64,000 nucleotides of DNA from assembly GCA_902580765.1 (NCBI GenBank), contig CACHLW010000005.1, forward strand, positions 1-64,000. The letters are read 5' to 3'. This document shows positions 22,383 to 32,900 of this stretch, one piece after another. The position numbers and the translations under genes were made by a program. This DNA is from an uncultured Alphaproteobacteria bacterium. Its GTDB lineage: Bacteria > Pseudomonadota > Alphaproteobacteria > HIMB59 > GCA-002718135. The notes under the pieces are model-generated. The model had not been told where the DNA came from, did not search any database, and saw nothing but the letters and a program-made list of their open reading frames with translations. Positions within the stretch are counted from its first letter, which is position 1, and every line of letters begins with the position of its first letter.

Positions 22383-22929
22383 CTAATAAATCATAAACAT
22401 ATTTTGCATGTGATCTGTTCAAATGTAAATCTAATGAAGTTTCTTCTTTATTAGTATTATTTCTAATAAAAAGTATTGGAATTTTTATAAATATAGTTTG
22501 GGCTACTGAAAAATTAGTTTCCAAAATTTTTTCTAAGTTCGCGACAAGAAATTTAGAAAGTAAAACAAATACTTTTTCCCCTTCAAGACGTAAAACAGTT
22601 TTATTAAATGAAACATCAGTTATTGCTGTTTTTTCTGGATTAAGTTTAGATTCTAATAGAGAAATAATTTCGTCTTTCTCGTTTTCTGGTGTTTCGACTA
22701 ACCATTCATTAGGACCAAGCCACATAATACTAATATTATTATTAAAAATTCTTACATTTGGCTCAATTGGTAAAACCAGGTTTAATACTGAGCCTATATT
22801 TTTCATAAATTCTTTATCTGAACTTTTACCTCGTATATTTATTTTACCTGATAGAGCTTTTTCTTCTATTGTTACTCCATTGTAATTTTTTTTATTTATA
22901 TTCAAAACATTACTGTAAGTTAAACTCAT
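22354..22929 (-). CDS. soxG: Sarcosine oxidase gamma subunit
   Basis: MWLGPNEWLVETP...AITDVSFNKTVLRLEG; follows soxA. Confidence 0.88.
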   Translation of the reverse strand: MSLTYSNVLNINKKNYNGVTIEEKALSGKINIRGKSSDKEFMKNIGSVLNLVLPIEPNVRIFNNNISIMWLGPNEWLVETPENEKDEIISLLESKLNPEKTAITDVSFNKTVLRLEGEKVFVLLSKFLVANLEKILETNFSVAQTIFIKIPILFIRNNTNKEETSLDLHLNRSHAKYVYDLLVDGSKNLNI

Positions 22930-25916
22930 TGATTAACCCTTTGATTCTCAGGATCAATAAATATTGGACTAGTTATTTCTACTTCAATATTTTCATTTTC
23001 CATTGGAGCAATTAAAACACTTCCTTTTTTTTCAAGACCACCTTTGATTAAAGCTAAAGCAAAAGAGCTTTTTAAATTAGGTGAATAGTAACTAGAGGTC
23101 ACGTGACCAACCATTTTCATAGGTAGAGCAGTTATTTCTTCAACCAATTGAGATCCTTCTTCAAGAACCTTATTTGGATCTTTAGTTCTTAATCCAACTA
23201 ATTGTTTCCTATCTTTTTTAATAGTATCACTTCTATATAATGCCCTTTTACCAATAAAATCATATTTCTTCTTACTAACTATCCAGTCCATATCCAGATC
23301 TACTGGTGTCACTGATCCATCTGTTTCTTGACCAACAATAATAAATCCTTTTTCAGCACGAAGTACATGCATCGCTTCAGTACCATATGGCGTAATATTA
23401 AATTCCTTACCTTTATCTATACAAAGTTCCCAAAGATTTTTAGCATAGCCAGATGGTACATTTATTTCATAACACATTTCCCCAGTAAAACTTATACGCA
23501 TGACTCTACATTTTATTCCATTAATATTAATATTCTTAAAACTCATATGAGGAAAATTTTCTTTTGAAAAATCAAAATCTGGAACTAATTTTTGCATTAG
23601 TTTTTTTGAATTTGGGCCATTTAAGCTTATCGTTCCATAATTTTCTGTTACGGATGTTAAATATACTTCTAACTCTGGCCATTCTGTTTGCAACCAATCT
23701 TCTAATTTTGACATTACTGATGCCGCATTTCCTGTAGTTGTTGACATAAGATAGTGATACTCATCTAATCTAGTTGTTACACCATCATCAATAACCATTC
23801 CATCGTCACCTAACATTACACCATATCGACATTTTCCAATTTCTAATTTTGACCATGAATTTGTGTAAACTCTATTTAAAAATTCACTTACATCTCTTCC
23901 CTTAATATCAATTTTACCAAGAGTTGATGCATCTAATATTCCTAGACTATCTCTAGTTGCTTTTACCTCTCTATTTAAAGCAGATTGAAAACTTTCATTT
24001 TTTTGAGGATAATACCAGGCTCTTTTCCATTGGCCTACGTCCTCAAATAAAGCTTTATTATCAATATGCCATTGATGCATTGGGCTTGTTCTCTCTAAAT
24101 CAAAAAATTCTTTAACATGACGTCCAGCAATTGCTCCAAATGTCACTGGCTTATAAGGTAAACGAAATGTTGTCGTACCTAATTCAGAGATTTCAGTATT
24201 TGTTAACTCTGATATTATTCCAAGTGCATTAACATTACTGGTCTTACCTTGATCAGTTGCCATTCCTGTAGTTGTATAACGTTTGACATGCTCAATTGAT
24301 TGAAAACCCTCTTTTAAAGCTAATTTAATATCTTTTGCTGTTACATCGTTTTGGAAATCTACAAACATTTTTGTTCGTGAGATATTTTTCTTTGATGTAA
24401 TCCAAACATTTTCGTGTTTGCCGTGCTTTAGATCATCTGATTTGTAGTTTACTTCGCTAAGTTCATTTTGCTGATTATCATTTAAATATTTATATGTATC
24501 TTCTTGAGTTTTTAATAATATTTCATTTAAATTATAATTACCATTGCAACTTCCAACACACAATGTATCTTGATAAACTTCATTAGGAATAAAACTTCCA
24601 TCTACATCTCTAAATTTAAGTTTTCCTTTTGATTGAGTAAATAAATGAACAGTTGGAGTCCAACCACCACCAATTGCTAAAAGATCGCATTTAATATTAA
24701 TAGAAGATTTTTCATTATTGTTTTCAGTTTTTATTTTTCTTAATTTAACTTCTCTAATTTTTAATCTTCCAACAGTATCACTAATTTCATAACCTCTTAG
24801 TATAGTAATACCTAATTTATTTGCTTTTTTTGGGTAATATCCATCACTACTATCTCTTGTATCGACAATAGCCTCTACTTTTATACCTTGTTTAAAAAAA
24901 TCTATTGCAGTTTCATAGGCACTATCATTGTTTGTAAAAAAAACTAAGTTTTTTCCAGGTGCAACTCCATACTTATTTAAGTATTTTTTTGCACTGTTAG
25001 AAAGCATAATTCCAGGCCTGTCATTATTGTTAAATATTATTGGTCGTTCAATTGCGCCAGTTGCTAAAATAACTTTCTTTGATCTAATTTTCCAAATTCT
25101 TTCTTTAATATCATTTTTTTTATTTAAACCTTTTTCTGGATCAATTTCTTGCACTGCTAGTAATAAATTATAATTCAAGTATGCAAAACAAGTTGTGTTT
25201 TTAACTATTTTTACATTTGAATTTTTAGAAAGTTTATCAACTAATTTATTTTTCCATTCATTAATCGGTAAATTATCAATTTTAATGTCTTGATTTTTTG
25301 TAGATAAAATTTCACCACCGAGATCCTCTTCTTGCTCAACTAGTAAAACTTTATAATTTTTATTCGCTGCAATTTCTGCTGAAATTAATCCACTTACTCC
25401 TGCTCCAACAATTAGAACATCACAATGATAATGAAAATGTTCGTATTTATGGGGATCATCTTTTTTTGGAGATTTACCAAGTCCTGCAGCGTGTCTTATA
25501 AAAAATTCATATGCTTTCCAAAACTTTGGCGGCCACATAAAGGTCTTGTAATAAAACCCTGCAGGAAAAAATGGGGATAGTAAATCATTTATAGCGCCAG
25601 CATCAAATTTCACTGACGGCCAATTATTTTGACTAAAAGCTTTTAACCCATCATATATCTGGACTTCAGTTACTCTTCTATTAGGCTCGGTATATTCTTT
25701 GGTCTCAAGCTGAACTATTCCATTAGGCTCTTCACTACCTGCGGTATAAATTCCCCGCGGTCGATGATATTTAAAACTTCTTCCAACTAAATGAACATCA
25801 TTTGCAAGAAGTGCAGAAGCTAGCGTGTCACCTTCAAATCCAAAATATTCTTTATTATCAAAATAGAACCTAACAGACTTATTATTTTCTAGATTTTTAT
25901 TATTTTTGTATCGCAT
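22926..25916 (-). CDS. soxA: Sarcosine oxidase alpha subunit
   Basis: 996 aa; RPRGIYTAGSEEPNGIVQL, Rossmann VLIVGAGVSGLISAEIA, C-terminal GcvT domain. Confidence 0.96.
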   Translation of the reverse strand: MRYKNNKNLENNKSVRFYFDNKEYFGFEGDTLASALLANDVHLVGRSFKYHRPRGIYTAGSEEPNGIVQLETKEYTEPNRRVTEVQIYDGLKAFSQNNWPSVKFDAGAINDLLSPFFPAGFYYKTFMWPPKFWKAYEFFIRHAAGLGKSPKKDDPHKYEHFHYHCDVLIVGAGVSGLISAEIAANKNYKVLLVEQEEDLGGEILSTKNQDIKIDNLPINEWKNKLVDKLSKNSNVKIVKNTTCFAYLNYNLLLAVQEIDPEKGLNKKNDIKERIWKIRSKKVILATGAIERPIIFNNNDRPGIMLSNSAKKYLNKYGVAPGKNLVFFTNNDSAYETAIDFFKQGIKVEAIVDTRDSSDGYYPKKANKLGITILRGYEISDTVGRLKIREVKLRKIKTENNNEKSSINIKCDLLAIGGGWTPTVHLFTQSKGKLKFRDVDGSFIPNEVYQDTLCVGSCNGNYNLNEILLKTQEDTYKYLNDNQQNELSEVNYKSDDLKHGKHENVWITSKKNISRTKMFVDFQNDVTAKDIKLALKEGFQSIEHVKRYTTTGMATDQGKTSNVNALGIISELTNTEISELGTTTFRLPYKPVTFGAIAGRHVKEFFDLERTSPMHQWHIDNKALFEDVGQWKRAWYYPQKNESFQSALNREVKATRDSLGILDASTLGKIDIKGRDVSEFLNRVYTNSWSKLEIGKCRYGVMLGDDGMVIDDGVTTRLDEYHYLMSTTTGNAASVMSKLEDWLQTEWPELEVYLTSVTENYGTISLNGPNSKKLMQKLVPDFDFSKENFPHMSFKNININGIKCRVMRISFTGEMCYEINVPSGYAKNLWELCIDKGKEFNITPYGTEAMHVLRAEKGFIIVGQETDGSVTPVDLDMDWIVSKKKYDFIGKRALYRSDTIKKDRKQLVGLRTKDPNKVLEEGSQLVEEITALPMKMVGHVTSSYYSPNLKSSFALALIKGGLEKKGSVLIAPMENENIEVEITSPIFIDPENQRVNQ

Positions 25917-25924
25917 CTTTATTT

Positions 25925-26281
25925 TTAAAACCTATCTTTCTTTGATGTTGATAAATTCCCTGATCCAATACTTGGCTCACCTGAAGGAGTAGCTGGAATA
26001 TTTGCTTTTAATATGGGAGGAGCTTCTCCCATTTTATATACTGCAAGAATTTCATCGGTTGCTGTATTTCTTGCTAAATTAAACCATTGTCTGCATCCAT
26101 ATTCATGGTTCCATCTTTCATAATGAATACCTTTTTCGTTCTTTCGCAAGAATAAATATTCTGCCCATTGATCATCAGAGAGTTCAGGAGGATTTTTTGG
26201 TCTTGCAATATGCGCTTCACCTCCACAAGAAAATTCAGCTTGATCTCTTTCTCCACAGTATGGGCAATTTATTAAAAACAT
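25925..26281 (-). CDS. soxD: Sarcosine oxidase delta subunit
   Basis: INCPYCGERDQAEFSCGGEAHIARP...WNHEYGCRQWFNLARNTATDEI. Confidence 0.96.
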   Translation of the reverse strand: MFLINCPYCGERDQAEFSCGGEAHIARPKNPPELSDDQWAEYLFLRKNEKGIHYERWNHEYGCRQWFNLARNTATDEILAVYKMGEAPPILKANIPATPSGEPSIGSGNLSTSKKDRF

Positions 26282-26284
26282 GAT

Positions 26285-27544
26285 TTAATGTGCTACGGCA
26301 GCTGCACCATGTTCATCAACTAATTCACCACTAGAAAATCTATTTATTGTAAAAGGAGCATTTAATTCATGTGCTTGATCATTAGCTATAGTGTGAGCAA
26401 ATACCCAACCTGAACCAGGTGTTGCTTTAAAACCACCAGTTCCCCAACCACAATTAAAATATAATCCATTTATGTGCGTCTTACTGATAATGGGGCTTGC
26501 ATCAGGACAAATGTCTACAATTCCTCCCCAATGACGAAGCATTTTCATTCTAGAAAATATTGGAAACAATTCAACTATTGCCATTAATGTATCTTCAACA
26601 ATGTTAAAGCCACCTCTTTGAGTATATGAAGTGTATCCATCTGTTCCAGCACCAATAACTAGTTCTCCTTTATCTGACTGAGATACATACGCATGAATTG
26701 TATTGGACATTACTACAGTATCAATGACTGGTTTTACTGGTTCTGAAACTAGTGCTTGTAATGGTTTACTCTCCAAAGGTAATTTGATACCCGCCATATT
26801 GGCAATAACACTGGTATGCCCTGCAGCAGCTATTCCAATTTTATTTGAATTAATGTTTCCTTTTGTTGTTTCAATACCAGTTACATTTCCATTTTTTACA
26901 TTAATACCAGTTACTTCACAATTTTGAATTATATCAACTCCCATTTCATCAGCTCCTCTTGCATAACCCCATGCAACAGCATCATGTCTTGCAGTTCCTG
27001 CTCTTCTTTGCAGCGTTGCTCCTAAAACAGGGTATCTAATGTTTGGTGAAGTATTTATTATTGGACAAAATTCTTTAACTTTCTTTGTATCAAGCCATTC
27101 ACAATCGATATCATTTAGTCTGTTTGCATGCCACCGTCTTTTTAATTCTCTTACATCATGAAGATTATGAGCAACATTCAAAACTCCTCTTTGAGAAAAC
27201 ATTACGTTGTAATTTAATTCTTGAGACATACCTTCCCAAAGTTTTAATGCATGCTCGTATAAAGCTGCACTTTGATCCCATAAATAGTTTGATCTAATTA
27301 TTGTGGTATTTCGCCCTGTATTCCCACCGCCTATCCAACCTTTTTCAATTACTGCAATATTATTAACTCCATGGTTTTTTGCTAGATAGTAAGCAGTAGT
27401 TAAACCGTGTCCACCACCACCGACAATTATTACATCATAATTTTTTTTTGGCTCAGGACTATTCCACGTCTTTTGCCAATTCTCATGATGATTTAAAGCA
27501 TTTCTAGCAATAGATAGAAATGAGTATTTATTTTTATTAAACAT
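26285..27544 (-). CDS. soxB: Sarcosine oxidase beta subunit
   Basis: [24 protein letters not shown]...[22 protein letters not shown]...[22 protein letters not shown]. Confidence 0.97.
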   Translation of the reverse strand: MFNKNKYSFLSIARNALNHHENWQKTWNSPEPKKNYDVIIVGGGGHGLTTAYYLAKNHGVNNIAVIEKGWIGGGNTGRNTTIIRSNYLWDQSAALYEHALKLWEGMSQELNYNVMFSQRGVLNVAHNLHDVRELKRRWHANRLNDIDCEWLDTKKVKEFCPIINTSPNIRYPVLGATLQRRAGTARHDAVAWGYARGADEMGVDIIQNCEVTGINVKNGNVTGIETTKGNINSNKIGIAAAGHTSVIANMAGIKLPLESKPLQALVSEPVKPVIDTVVMSNTIHAYVSQSDKGELVIGAGTDGYTSYTQRGGFNIVEDTLMAIVELFPIFSRMKMLRHWGGIVDICPDASPIISKTHINGLYFNCGWGTGGFKATPGSGWVFAHTIANDQAHELNAPFTINRFSSGELVDEHGAAAVAH

Positions 27545-27564
27545 TATAACTCTTTATAGCAGTT

Positions 27565-29238
27565 TTAAAAAAGACCTTCAATTTCTCCATGGTCATTTAG
27601 CTTTATCGAATTTGCCGCAGGAACACTTGGTAGACCCGGCATGGTCATAATATCTCCGCAAACAACTACTATAAATTCTGCTCCTGATGACAATCTTACC
27701 TCTCTAATAGGTAAAACGTGGCCAGTAGGAGCGCCTTTTAAATTAGGGTCAGTTGAAAAACTATATTGAGTCTTTGCAATGCAAACAGGTAATTTGCCAA
27801 ATCCTTTAGTTTCAAAATCCTTCAATTGTTGACGTACTTTCGTGTCTGCCACAACTTCACTTGCGTGATAAATCTCTTGTGCAATTTTTTCTATTTTTTT
27901 GAATAGAGTTAAGTCATCTTCATATAAAAATTTAAATGTATTCTTATTATCTTCACAAATATCTATTACATTTTGAGCTAATTCAGTTGCACCATCACCA
28001 CCATCGGACCAGTGAGTACACATAGAAGCCTTGACTCCTTGAGTTGTACAAAAACTTAGAACGGCATCAACTTCAGCTTTAGAATCAGTGACAAAATGAT
28101 TAATAGCAACAGTTACTGGTAATCCAAATTTTCTAATATTATTAATATGTCTTTCTAGATTTACTAAACCTTTTTTAAGAGCATTTACATTTTCATTTTT
28201 TAAATCTTCTTTTGAAACATCGCCATGCATTTTTAGTGCTCTAATTGTAGCTACCAAAACCACACAATCAGGTTTTAAATTTGATTTTCTACATTTTATA
28301 TCAAGGAATTTTTCTGCTCCTAGATCGGCTCCAAAGCCTGCTTCAGTTACAACGTAATCACTTAATTTTAAACTAGCTTTAGTTGCAATTACAGAATTGC
28401 AACCATGAGCAATATTTGCAAATGGCCCACCATGAATTATAGCAGGATTATTTTCTAGAGTTTGTGTTATGTTGGGCCTAATGGCATCTTTTAATAATAC
28501 TGTCATTGGACCTTCTGCCTTTAAATCTTTTGCATAAATAGATTTTTTGTCTCGTGTATAAGCAATAGTTATATTTCCAATTCTCTCTTCAAGATCTTTT
28601 AAATCTTTTGCTAAGCAGAAAATTGCCATTATCTCCGATGCAACAGTAATATCAAAACCATCTTGTCTAGGATATCCATTTGCAACTCCTCCTAAATCAA
28701 CAACAATAGATCTAAGTGATCTATCATTCATATCCATTACTCTCTTCCAAACAACCCTTCTAACATCAATATTTAATTTATTTCCCCAGTAGATATGATT
28801 ATCAATCAATGCAGAAAGTAAATTATGAGCGGATGTAATTGCATGAAAATCTCCAGTAAAATGTAAATTAATTTGCTCCATTGGTACTACTTGAGCATAG
28901 CCTCCACCAGCTGCACCACCTTTCATACCGAATGATGGTCCAAGACTCGGCTCTCTTAAACAAACTATTGATTTCTTTCCTAGTTTATTAAGACCATCAC
29001 TTAATCCAACTGAAGTTGTTGTTTTACCTTCTCCTGCTGGTGTTGGAGTTATTGCTGAGACTAGAACAAGTTTACCGTCTTTATTTTTATTAAGTGACTC
29101 TATGTACTCCAAGTTTATTTTTGCTATATGACGACCCATAGGACTGAAGGCTTCAGGTGTGTCTGGTACATCAAGCCCTTTTAGAATTTCACTAATAGGC
29201 TTCATTTTAGCTTTTCTTGCTATTTCAATATCTGACAT
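27565..29238 (-). CDS. fhs: Formate-tetrahydrofolate ligase
   Basis: [75 protein letters not shown]. Confidence 0.98.
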   Translation of the reverse strand: MSDIEIARKAKMKPISEILKGLDVPDTPEAFSPMGRHIAKINLEYIESLNKNKDGKLVLVSAITPTPAGEGKTTTSVGLSDGLNKLGKKSIVCLREPSLGPSFGMKGGAAGGGYAQVVPMEQINLHFTGDFHAITSAHNLLSALIDNHIYWGNKLNIDVRRVVWKRVMDMNDRSLRSIVVDLGGVANGYPRQDGFDITVASEIMAIFCLAKDLKDLEERIGNITIAYTRDKKSIYAKDLKAEGPMTVLLKDAIRPNITQTLENNPAIIHGGPFANIAHGCNSVIATKASLKLSDYVVTEAGFGADLGAEKFLDIKCRKSNLKPDCVVLVATIRALKMHGDVSKEDLKNENVNALKKGLVNLERHINNIRKFGLPVTVAINHFVTDSKAEVDAVLSFCTTQGVKASMCTHWSDGGDGATELAQNVIDICEDNKNTFKFLYEDDLTLFKKIEKIAQEIYHASEVVADTKVRQQLKDFETKGFGKLPVCIAKTQYSFSTDPNLKGAPTGHVLPIREVRLSSGAEFIVVVCGDIMTMPGLPSVPAANSIKLNDHGEIEGLF

Positions 29239-29331
29239 GAGGCTCCTTAATTATTAGATTCCTAATCTATAAATTAACTTAAATATCAAACAACTTTTGT
29301 TTCATTAAAAGATAAAAAAATTGTGAAGAAG

Positions 29332-30225
29332 CTAATTTAACTCGAATTTCTGTTTATTATTATAAGAAAAATCTGAGTTATTAAATTGATTTAACCACTC
29401 TGATGTTTTTTTCATACCACCAAAAGCATAGAAGTGTATTTTTTCAAGTTTAGAGTCTTTGTTTATTTTACTATGTTCAGCAAGATCATAAATTAATTTG
29501 TCAGGAGTGCTCAATGTTGCAAGTTTAGTTAAGTTAAAAGCCTGTTTTGTAATAAATCTTAAAGAATTTCCAATACCGCAAGACCTTGCATAATTAACTA
29601 ATGTTTTAATAGAGGCAGGACCTGGTATCCCAGCGTGGATTGGTAGTTTATTTCCAATTTTTTCTAAATGTTTTTCCCAGTCTATTAAAGATTTAGCTTC
29701 AAAAAAAAATTGTGTTGCTAAATACATTTTAAAATCAACATTTTTTGCAAAATCATTCTTCTGTTTAATTGCTAAATCTAAATTTTCATTTGAAATATCT
29801 GGGCTTCCTTCGGGATGTCCAGCCACACCTACAAATTGATAATTATATTTTGAAAGAAAATCTGTTTTTAAAACATCAATTGAGGAAGAGATTTCGCCAG
29901 CTTGATTTCCACCACCACCAATAATTAACATTTTTGAACACCCAGATTCATTTGCAAGTTCACCAATATATTTTTCTAAGTCATTTTTATTTACAATAGT
30001 TCTAGCAGGTAAATGAGGTATAACATCATAACCTTCTAATTTTAATTTTTTTGCCGTTCTAATAACATTTTTTGAATTTTCATCTGGTAAATAAGTTATA
30101 TAAACGTCATGATTTTTATTAAGAAATTCAGAAAAGCCTCCATATTTTTCATAAACATTTGGAGTTGTTTCTATAGAATAACTATTGAGAAAATTTTTAA
30201 CAATATTAATGGTTTCTTTAGACAT
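29332..30225 (-). CDS. Methylenetetrahydrofolate reductase (MetF)-like protein
   Basis: DVIPHLPARTI, LIIGGGGNQAG, GVAGHPEGSPD, LATQFFFEAKSLIDW fit a MetF-like TIM barrel. The ORF track starts at 30270; ATG at 30225 (MSKETINIV) avoids overlap with trhO. Confidence 0.82.
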   Translation of the reverse strand: MSKETINIVKNFLNSYSIETTPNVYEKYGGFSEFLNKNHDVYITYLPDENSKNVIRTAKKLKLEGYDVIPHLPARTIVNKNDLEKYIGELANESGCSKMLIIGGGGNQAGEISSSIDVLKTDFLSKYNYQFVGVAGHPEGSPDISNENLDLAIKQKNDFAKNVDFKMYLATQFFFEAKSLIDWEKHLEKIGNKLPIHAGIPGPASIKTLVNYARSCGIGNSLRFITKQAFNLTKLATLSTPDKLIYDLAEHSKINKDSKLEKIHFYAFGGMKKTSEWLNQFNNSDFSYNNKQKFELN

Positions 30226-30259
30226 AAATTTTAAAAGTTTTTTTATATTAATTAGATAA

Positions 30260-31195
30260 ATGAACAACAAGTACTTTACTATAATTACTTTTTATCAATT
30301 CAAAATAATTAAACATAAAAATGATATCATTACTAAACTTAAAGATTTTTGCAAATTTAATAAAATAAAAGGTACAATATTGATTGCTGATGAAGGCATT
30401 AATGGAACAATAGCTGGCTTAGAAAAAAACATAAATTCTTTCATTCTATATCTTGAAAATTTTAATTTTGAGAAACTTAATCTTAAACGATCAAAATATA
30501 AATATATGCCTTTTCAAAAACTAAAAATTAGAAATAAAAATGAAATAGTCACACTCAGAACTAAATTTGCTGATCCTACAAAAATATCTGGAAAAAAAGT
30601 TAAATACAATGAATGGAATAAACTAATTAAAGACAAAGACACTATTGTGATTGATGTAAGAAATGAATTTGAGGTTAAAATAGGATCTTTTGAAGGGGCA
30701 ATTAATCCAAAAACTAAAAGTTTCACTGACTTTAAATCTTTTGTTCAAAAAAAACTAAATAAGTCAAAAGACAAAAAAATTGCAATGTTTTGCACTGGAG
30801 GTATCAGGTGTGAAAAGGCTTCATCATATATGATGATGAAGGGTTTTAAAAATGTTGCTCAGTTAGACGGAGGTATACTAAAGTATTTAGAAAAAACTCC
30901 AAAAAAAGATTCAATGTGGAATGGTGAATGTTTCGTATTTGATGGAAGAGTATCTTTGAAAAATGAATTAAAAGATGGAACTTACAAACTTTGTCATGCT
31001 TGTCGGATACCCATTAGTATTAAAGATACTTTTAATAAATATTATGAACCAGGTATATCTTGTCACAATTGTTTTGATAAAACATCTGAAGAAAAGAAAA
31101 ATAACTTACTTGAAAGAAATAAACAAATTAAACTTGATAAAAAAAGAGGAAATTTTAACCGTTTTATTAAGCAGTCAATTTCTGATTATGAATAA
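30260..31195 (+). CDS. trhO: tRNA uridine(34) hydroxylase / rhodanese-related sulfurtransferase (TrhO/YceA)
   Basis: GTILIADEGINGTIAG, VIDVRNEFEVKIGSFEGAINP, AMFCTGGIRCEKASSYM. Confidence 0.95.
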   Translation: MNNKYFTIITFYQFKIIKHKNDIITKLKDFCKFNKIKGTILIADEGINGTIAGLEKNINSFILYLENFNFEKLNLKRSKYKYMPFQKLKIRNKNEIVTLRTKFADPTKISGKKVKYNEWNKLIKDKDTIVIDVRNEFEVKIGSFEGAINPKTKSFTDFKSFVQKKLNKSKDKKIAMFCTGGIRCEKASSYMMMKGFKNVAQLDGGILKYLEKTPKKDSMWNGECFVFDGRVSLKNELKDGTYKLCHACRIPISIKDTFNKYYEPGISCHNCFDKTSEEKKNNLLERNKQIKLDKKRGNFNRFIKQSISDYE

Positions 31196-31236
31196 ATAAT
31201 ACTTTATTTCATATAATTATTCTGTATAGACACCTC

Positions 31237-31431
31237 ATGGCAAAAAAAACTTCATTCGCTCTTAAACAACTAGTACCTGAAGAAAATCCAAAAACAGGAA
31301 CTAAGTATATTGTAAGAAAACCGACAAAAGGATTGAAAGTTGCTGAAAAGCTTCGAATGAAAAAATATGATCCTGTCTTAAAAAAACACGTCTGGTTCGT
31401 AGAAAAAAAAATGCCTCCTCATAGTAAATAA
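31237..31431 (+). CDS. rpmG: 50S ribosomal protein L33 (divergent)
   Basis: C-terminal KLRMKKYDPVLKKHVWFVEKKM matches L33; N-terminal portion atypical. Confidence 0.82.
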   Translation: MAKKTSFALKQLVPEENPKTGTKYIVRKPTKGLKVAEKLRMKKYDPVLKKHVWFVEKKMPPHSK

Positions 31432-31477
31432 TAGAATTACCTCTTTAATTTATTCTAAATTAACATAATTTAAATTC

Positions 31478-32899
31478 ATGGTAGCCACTTATGGAATTCA
31501 TTGGTTTAGACAAGATTTGCGATTACAAGAAAATCCATCTTTATTGTCACTTTCAAAAAAAGTTGATCAGATAATTCCAATTTATATTTTTGATTTAAAT
31601 CAAAGAATTGGATCCACATCAAAATGGTGGTTAGAAAAATCCTTAATTAGTTTATATGACTCAATACAAAAACAAAATGGCAAACTAAATATATTTGCTG
31701 GTGATCCAGAGAAAATTATATCTTCAATATTAAAGAATTCAAATGTTAAATATGTATCCTGGAATAGACTATATGATCCATATTCAATTAAAAGAGATAC
31801 TAAAATTAAATCTATAGTTACCTCATCTAAAATAGAATGCGACTCACACAATGGATATCTTTTAAATGAACCTTGGAATATTAAAAATAAAAGTGGAACC
31901 TTTTTTAAAGTATTTACACCTTACTGGCGACATTGTGATGAGCTACTAAAACTAAAAGATATTAAATTTAAAAATACAAGAATAAGCTACGCCAATTCAA
32001 AATTTAAAAATGAAATAAATATACAAGATTTAAATCTAACAAACAAAAAAGAGCAATGGATCAAAAAAATTGAAAAATATTGGATACCTGGTGAAAGTAA
32101 TGCAAAATTACAATTAAAAAAATATATTTCGCAAAAAGCAAATAACTATTCAGTTGGAAGAGATAGACCCGATAAAGATTTAACTTCAAAATTATCACCT
32201 TATCTTCATTTTGGAGAAATTTCTGCTTTAGAAGTTTATAATACTGTAAATATTGAAAAAAAAATTGATCCTGAAAATAAAAAAAAATTTCTTGCTGAAC
32301 TTGGCTGGAGAGATTTTTCTTATAATCTTTTATTTCATTATCCAGATATGACTCATAAACCTATACAAAGTAAATTTAATAAATTTCCATGGATTAAAAA
32401 TGCTAAAAATTTATCATTATGGCATAATGGTAAAACTGGTATTCCAATTGTTGATGCTGGAATGAGACAACTATATAAAACAGGCTGGATGCATAATAGA
32501 GTAAGAATGATTGTAGGGTCGTTTTTAACAAAAAATTTATTGTTACACTGGAAAAATGGAGAAGAGTGGTTTTTTGATACTTTAGTTGATGCTGACGTTG
32601 GGTCTAATTCTGCAGGTTGGCAATGGATCTCTGGTTGTGGTGCTGATGCAAGTCCATATTTTAGAATTTTTAATCCAATATTGCAGGGTCAAAAATTTGA
32701 CCCAGATGGTGATTATGTAAAAGAATTTGTTCCTGAGTTGAATAATATTCCAAAAAAATATATTCATAATCCTTGGGAGATGTCTATGGAGGATCAAAAG
32801 AAATATAATTTTGAGATTGGTACTTCATATCCAACACCAATTGTAGATTTAAAAGAAACAAGAAATAGAGCACTATCAGCGTTTAAAACTATTAGTTGA
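31478..32899 (+). CDS. phrB: Deoxyribodipyrimidine photolyase (cryptochrome/photolyase family)
   Basis: GIHWFRQDLRLQENPSL, LSPYLHFGEIS, GIPIVDAGMRQLYKTGWMHNRVRMIVGSFLTKNLLLHW, QWISGCGADASPYFRIFNP. Confidence 0.96.
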   Translation: MVATYGIHWFRQDLRLQENPSLLSLSKKVDQIIPIYIFDLNQRIGSTSKWWLEKSLISLYDSIQKQNGKLNIFAGDPEKIISSILKNSNVKYVSWNRLYDPYSIKRDTKIKSIVTSSKIECDSHNGYLLNEPWNIKNKSGTFFKVFTPYWRHCDELLKLKDIKFKNTRISYANSKFKNEINIQDLNLTNKKEQWIKKIEKYWIPGESNAKLQLKKYISQKANNYSVGRDRPDKDLTSKLSPYLHFGEISALEVYNTVNIEKKIDPENKKKFLAELGWRDFSYNLLFHYPDMTHKPIQSKFNKFPWIKNAKNLSLWHNGKTGIPIVDAGMRQLYKTGWMHNRVRMIVGSFLTKNLLLHWKNGEEWFFDTLVDADVGSNSAGWQWISGCGADASPYFRIFNPILQGQKFDPDGDYVKEFVPELNNIPKKYIHNPWEMSMEDQKKYNFEIGTSYPTPIVDLKETRNRALSAFKTIS

Positions 32900-32900
32900 T

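Noticed and set aside
26074-26256. 60-aa minus-strand ORF overlapping soxD
   Set aside because: Alternative frame of a confidently identified gene
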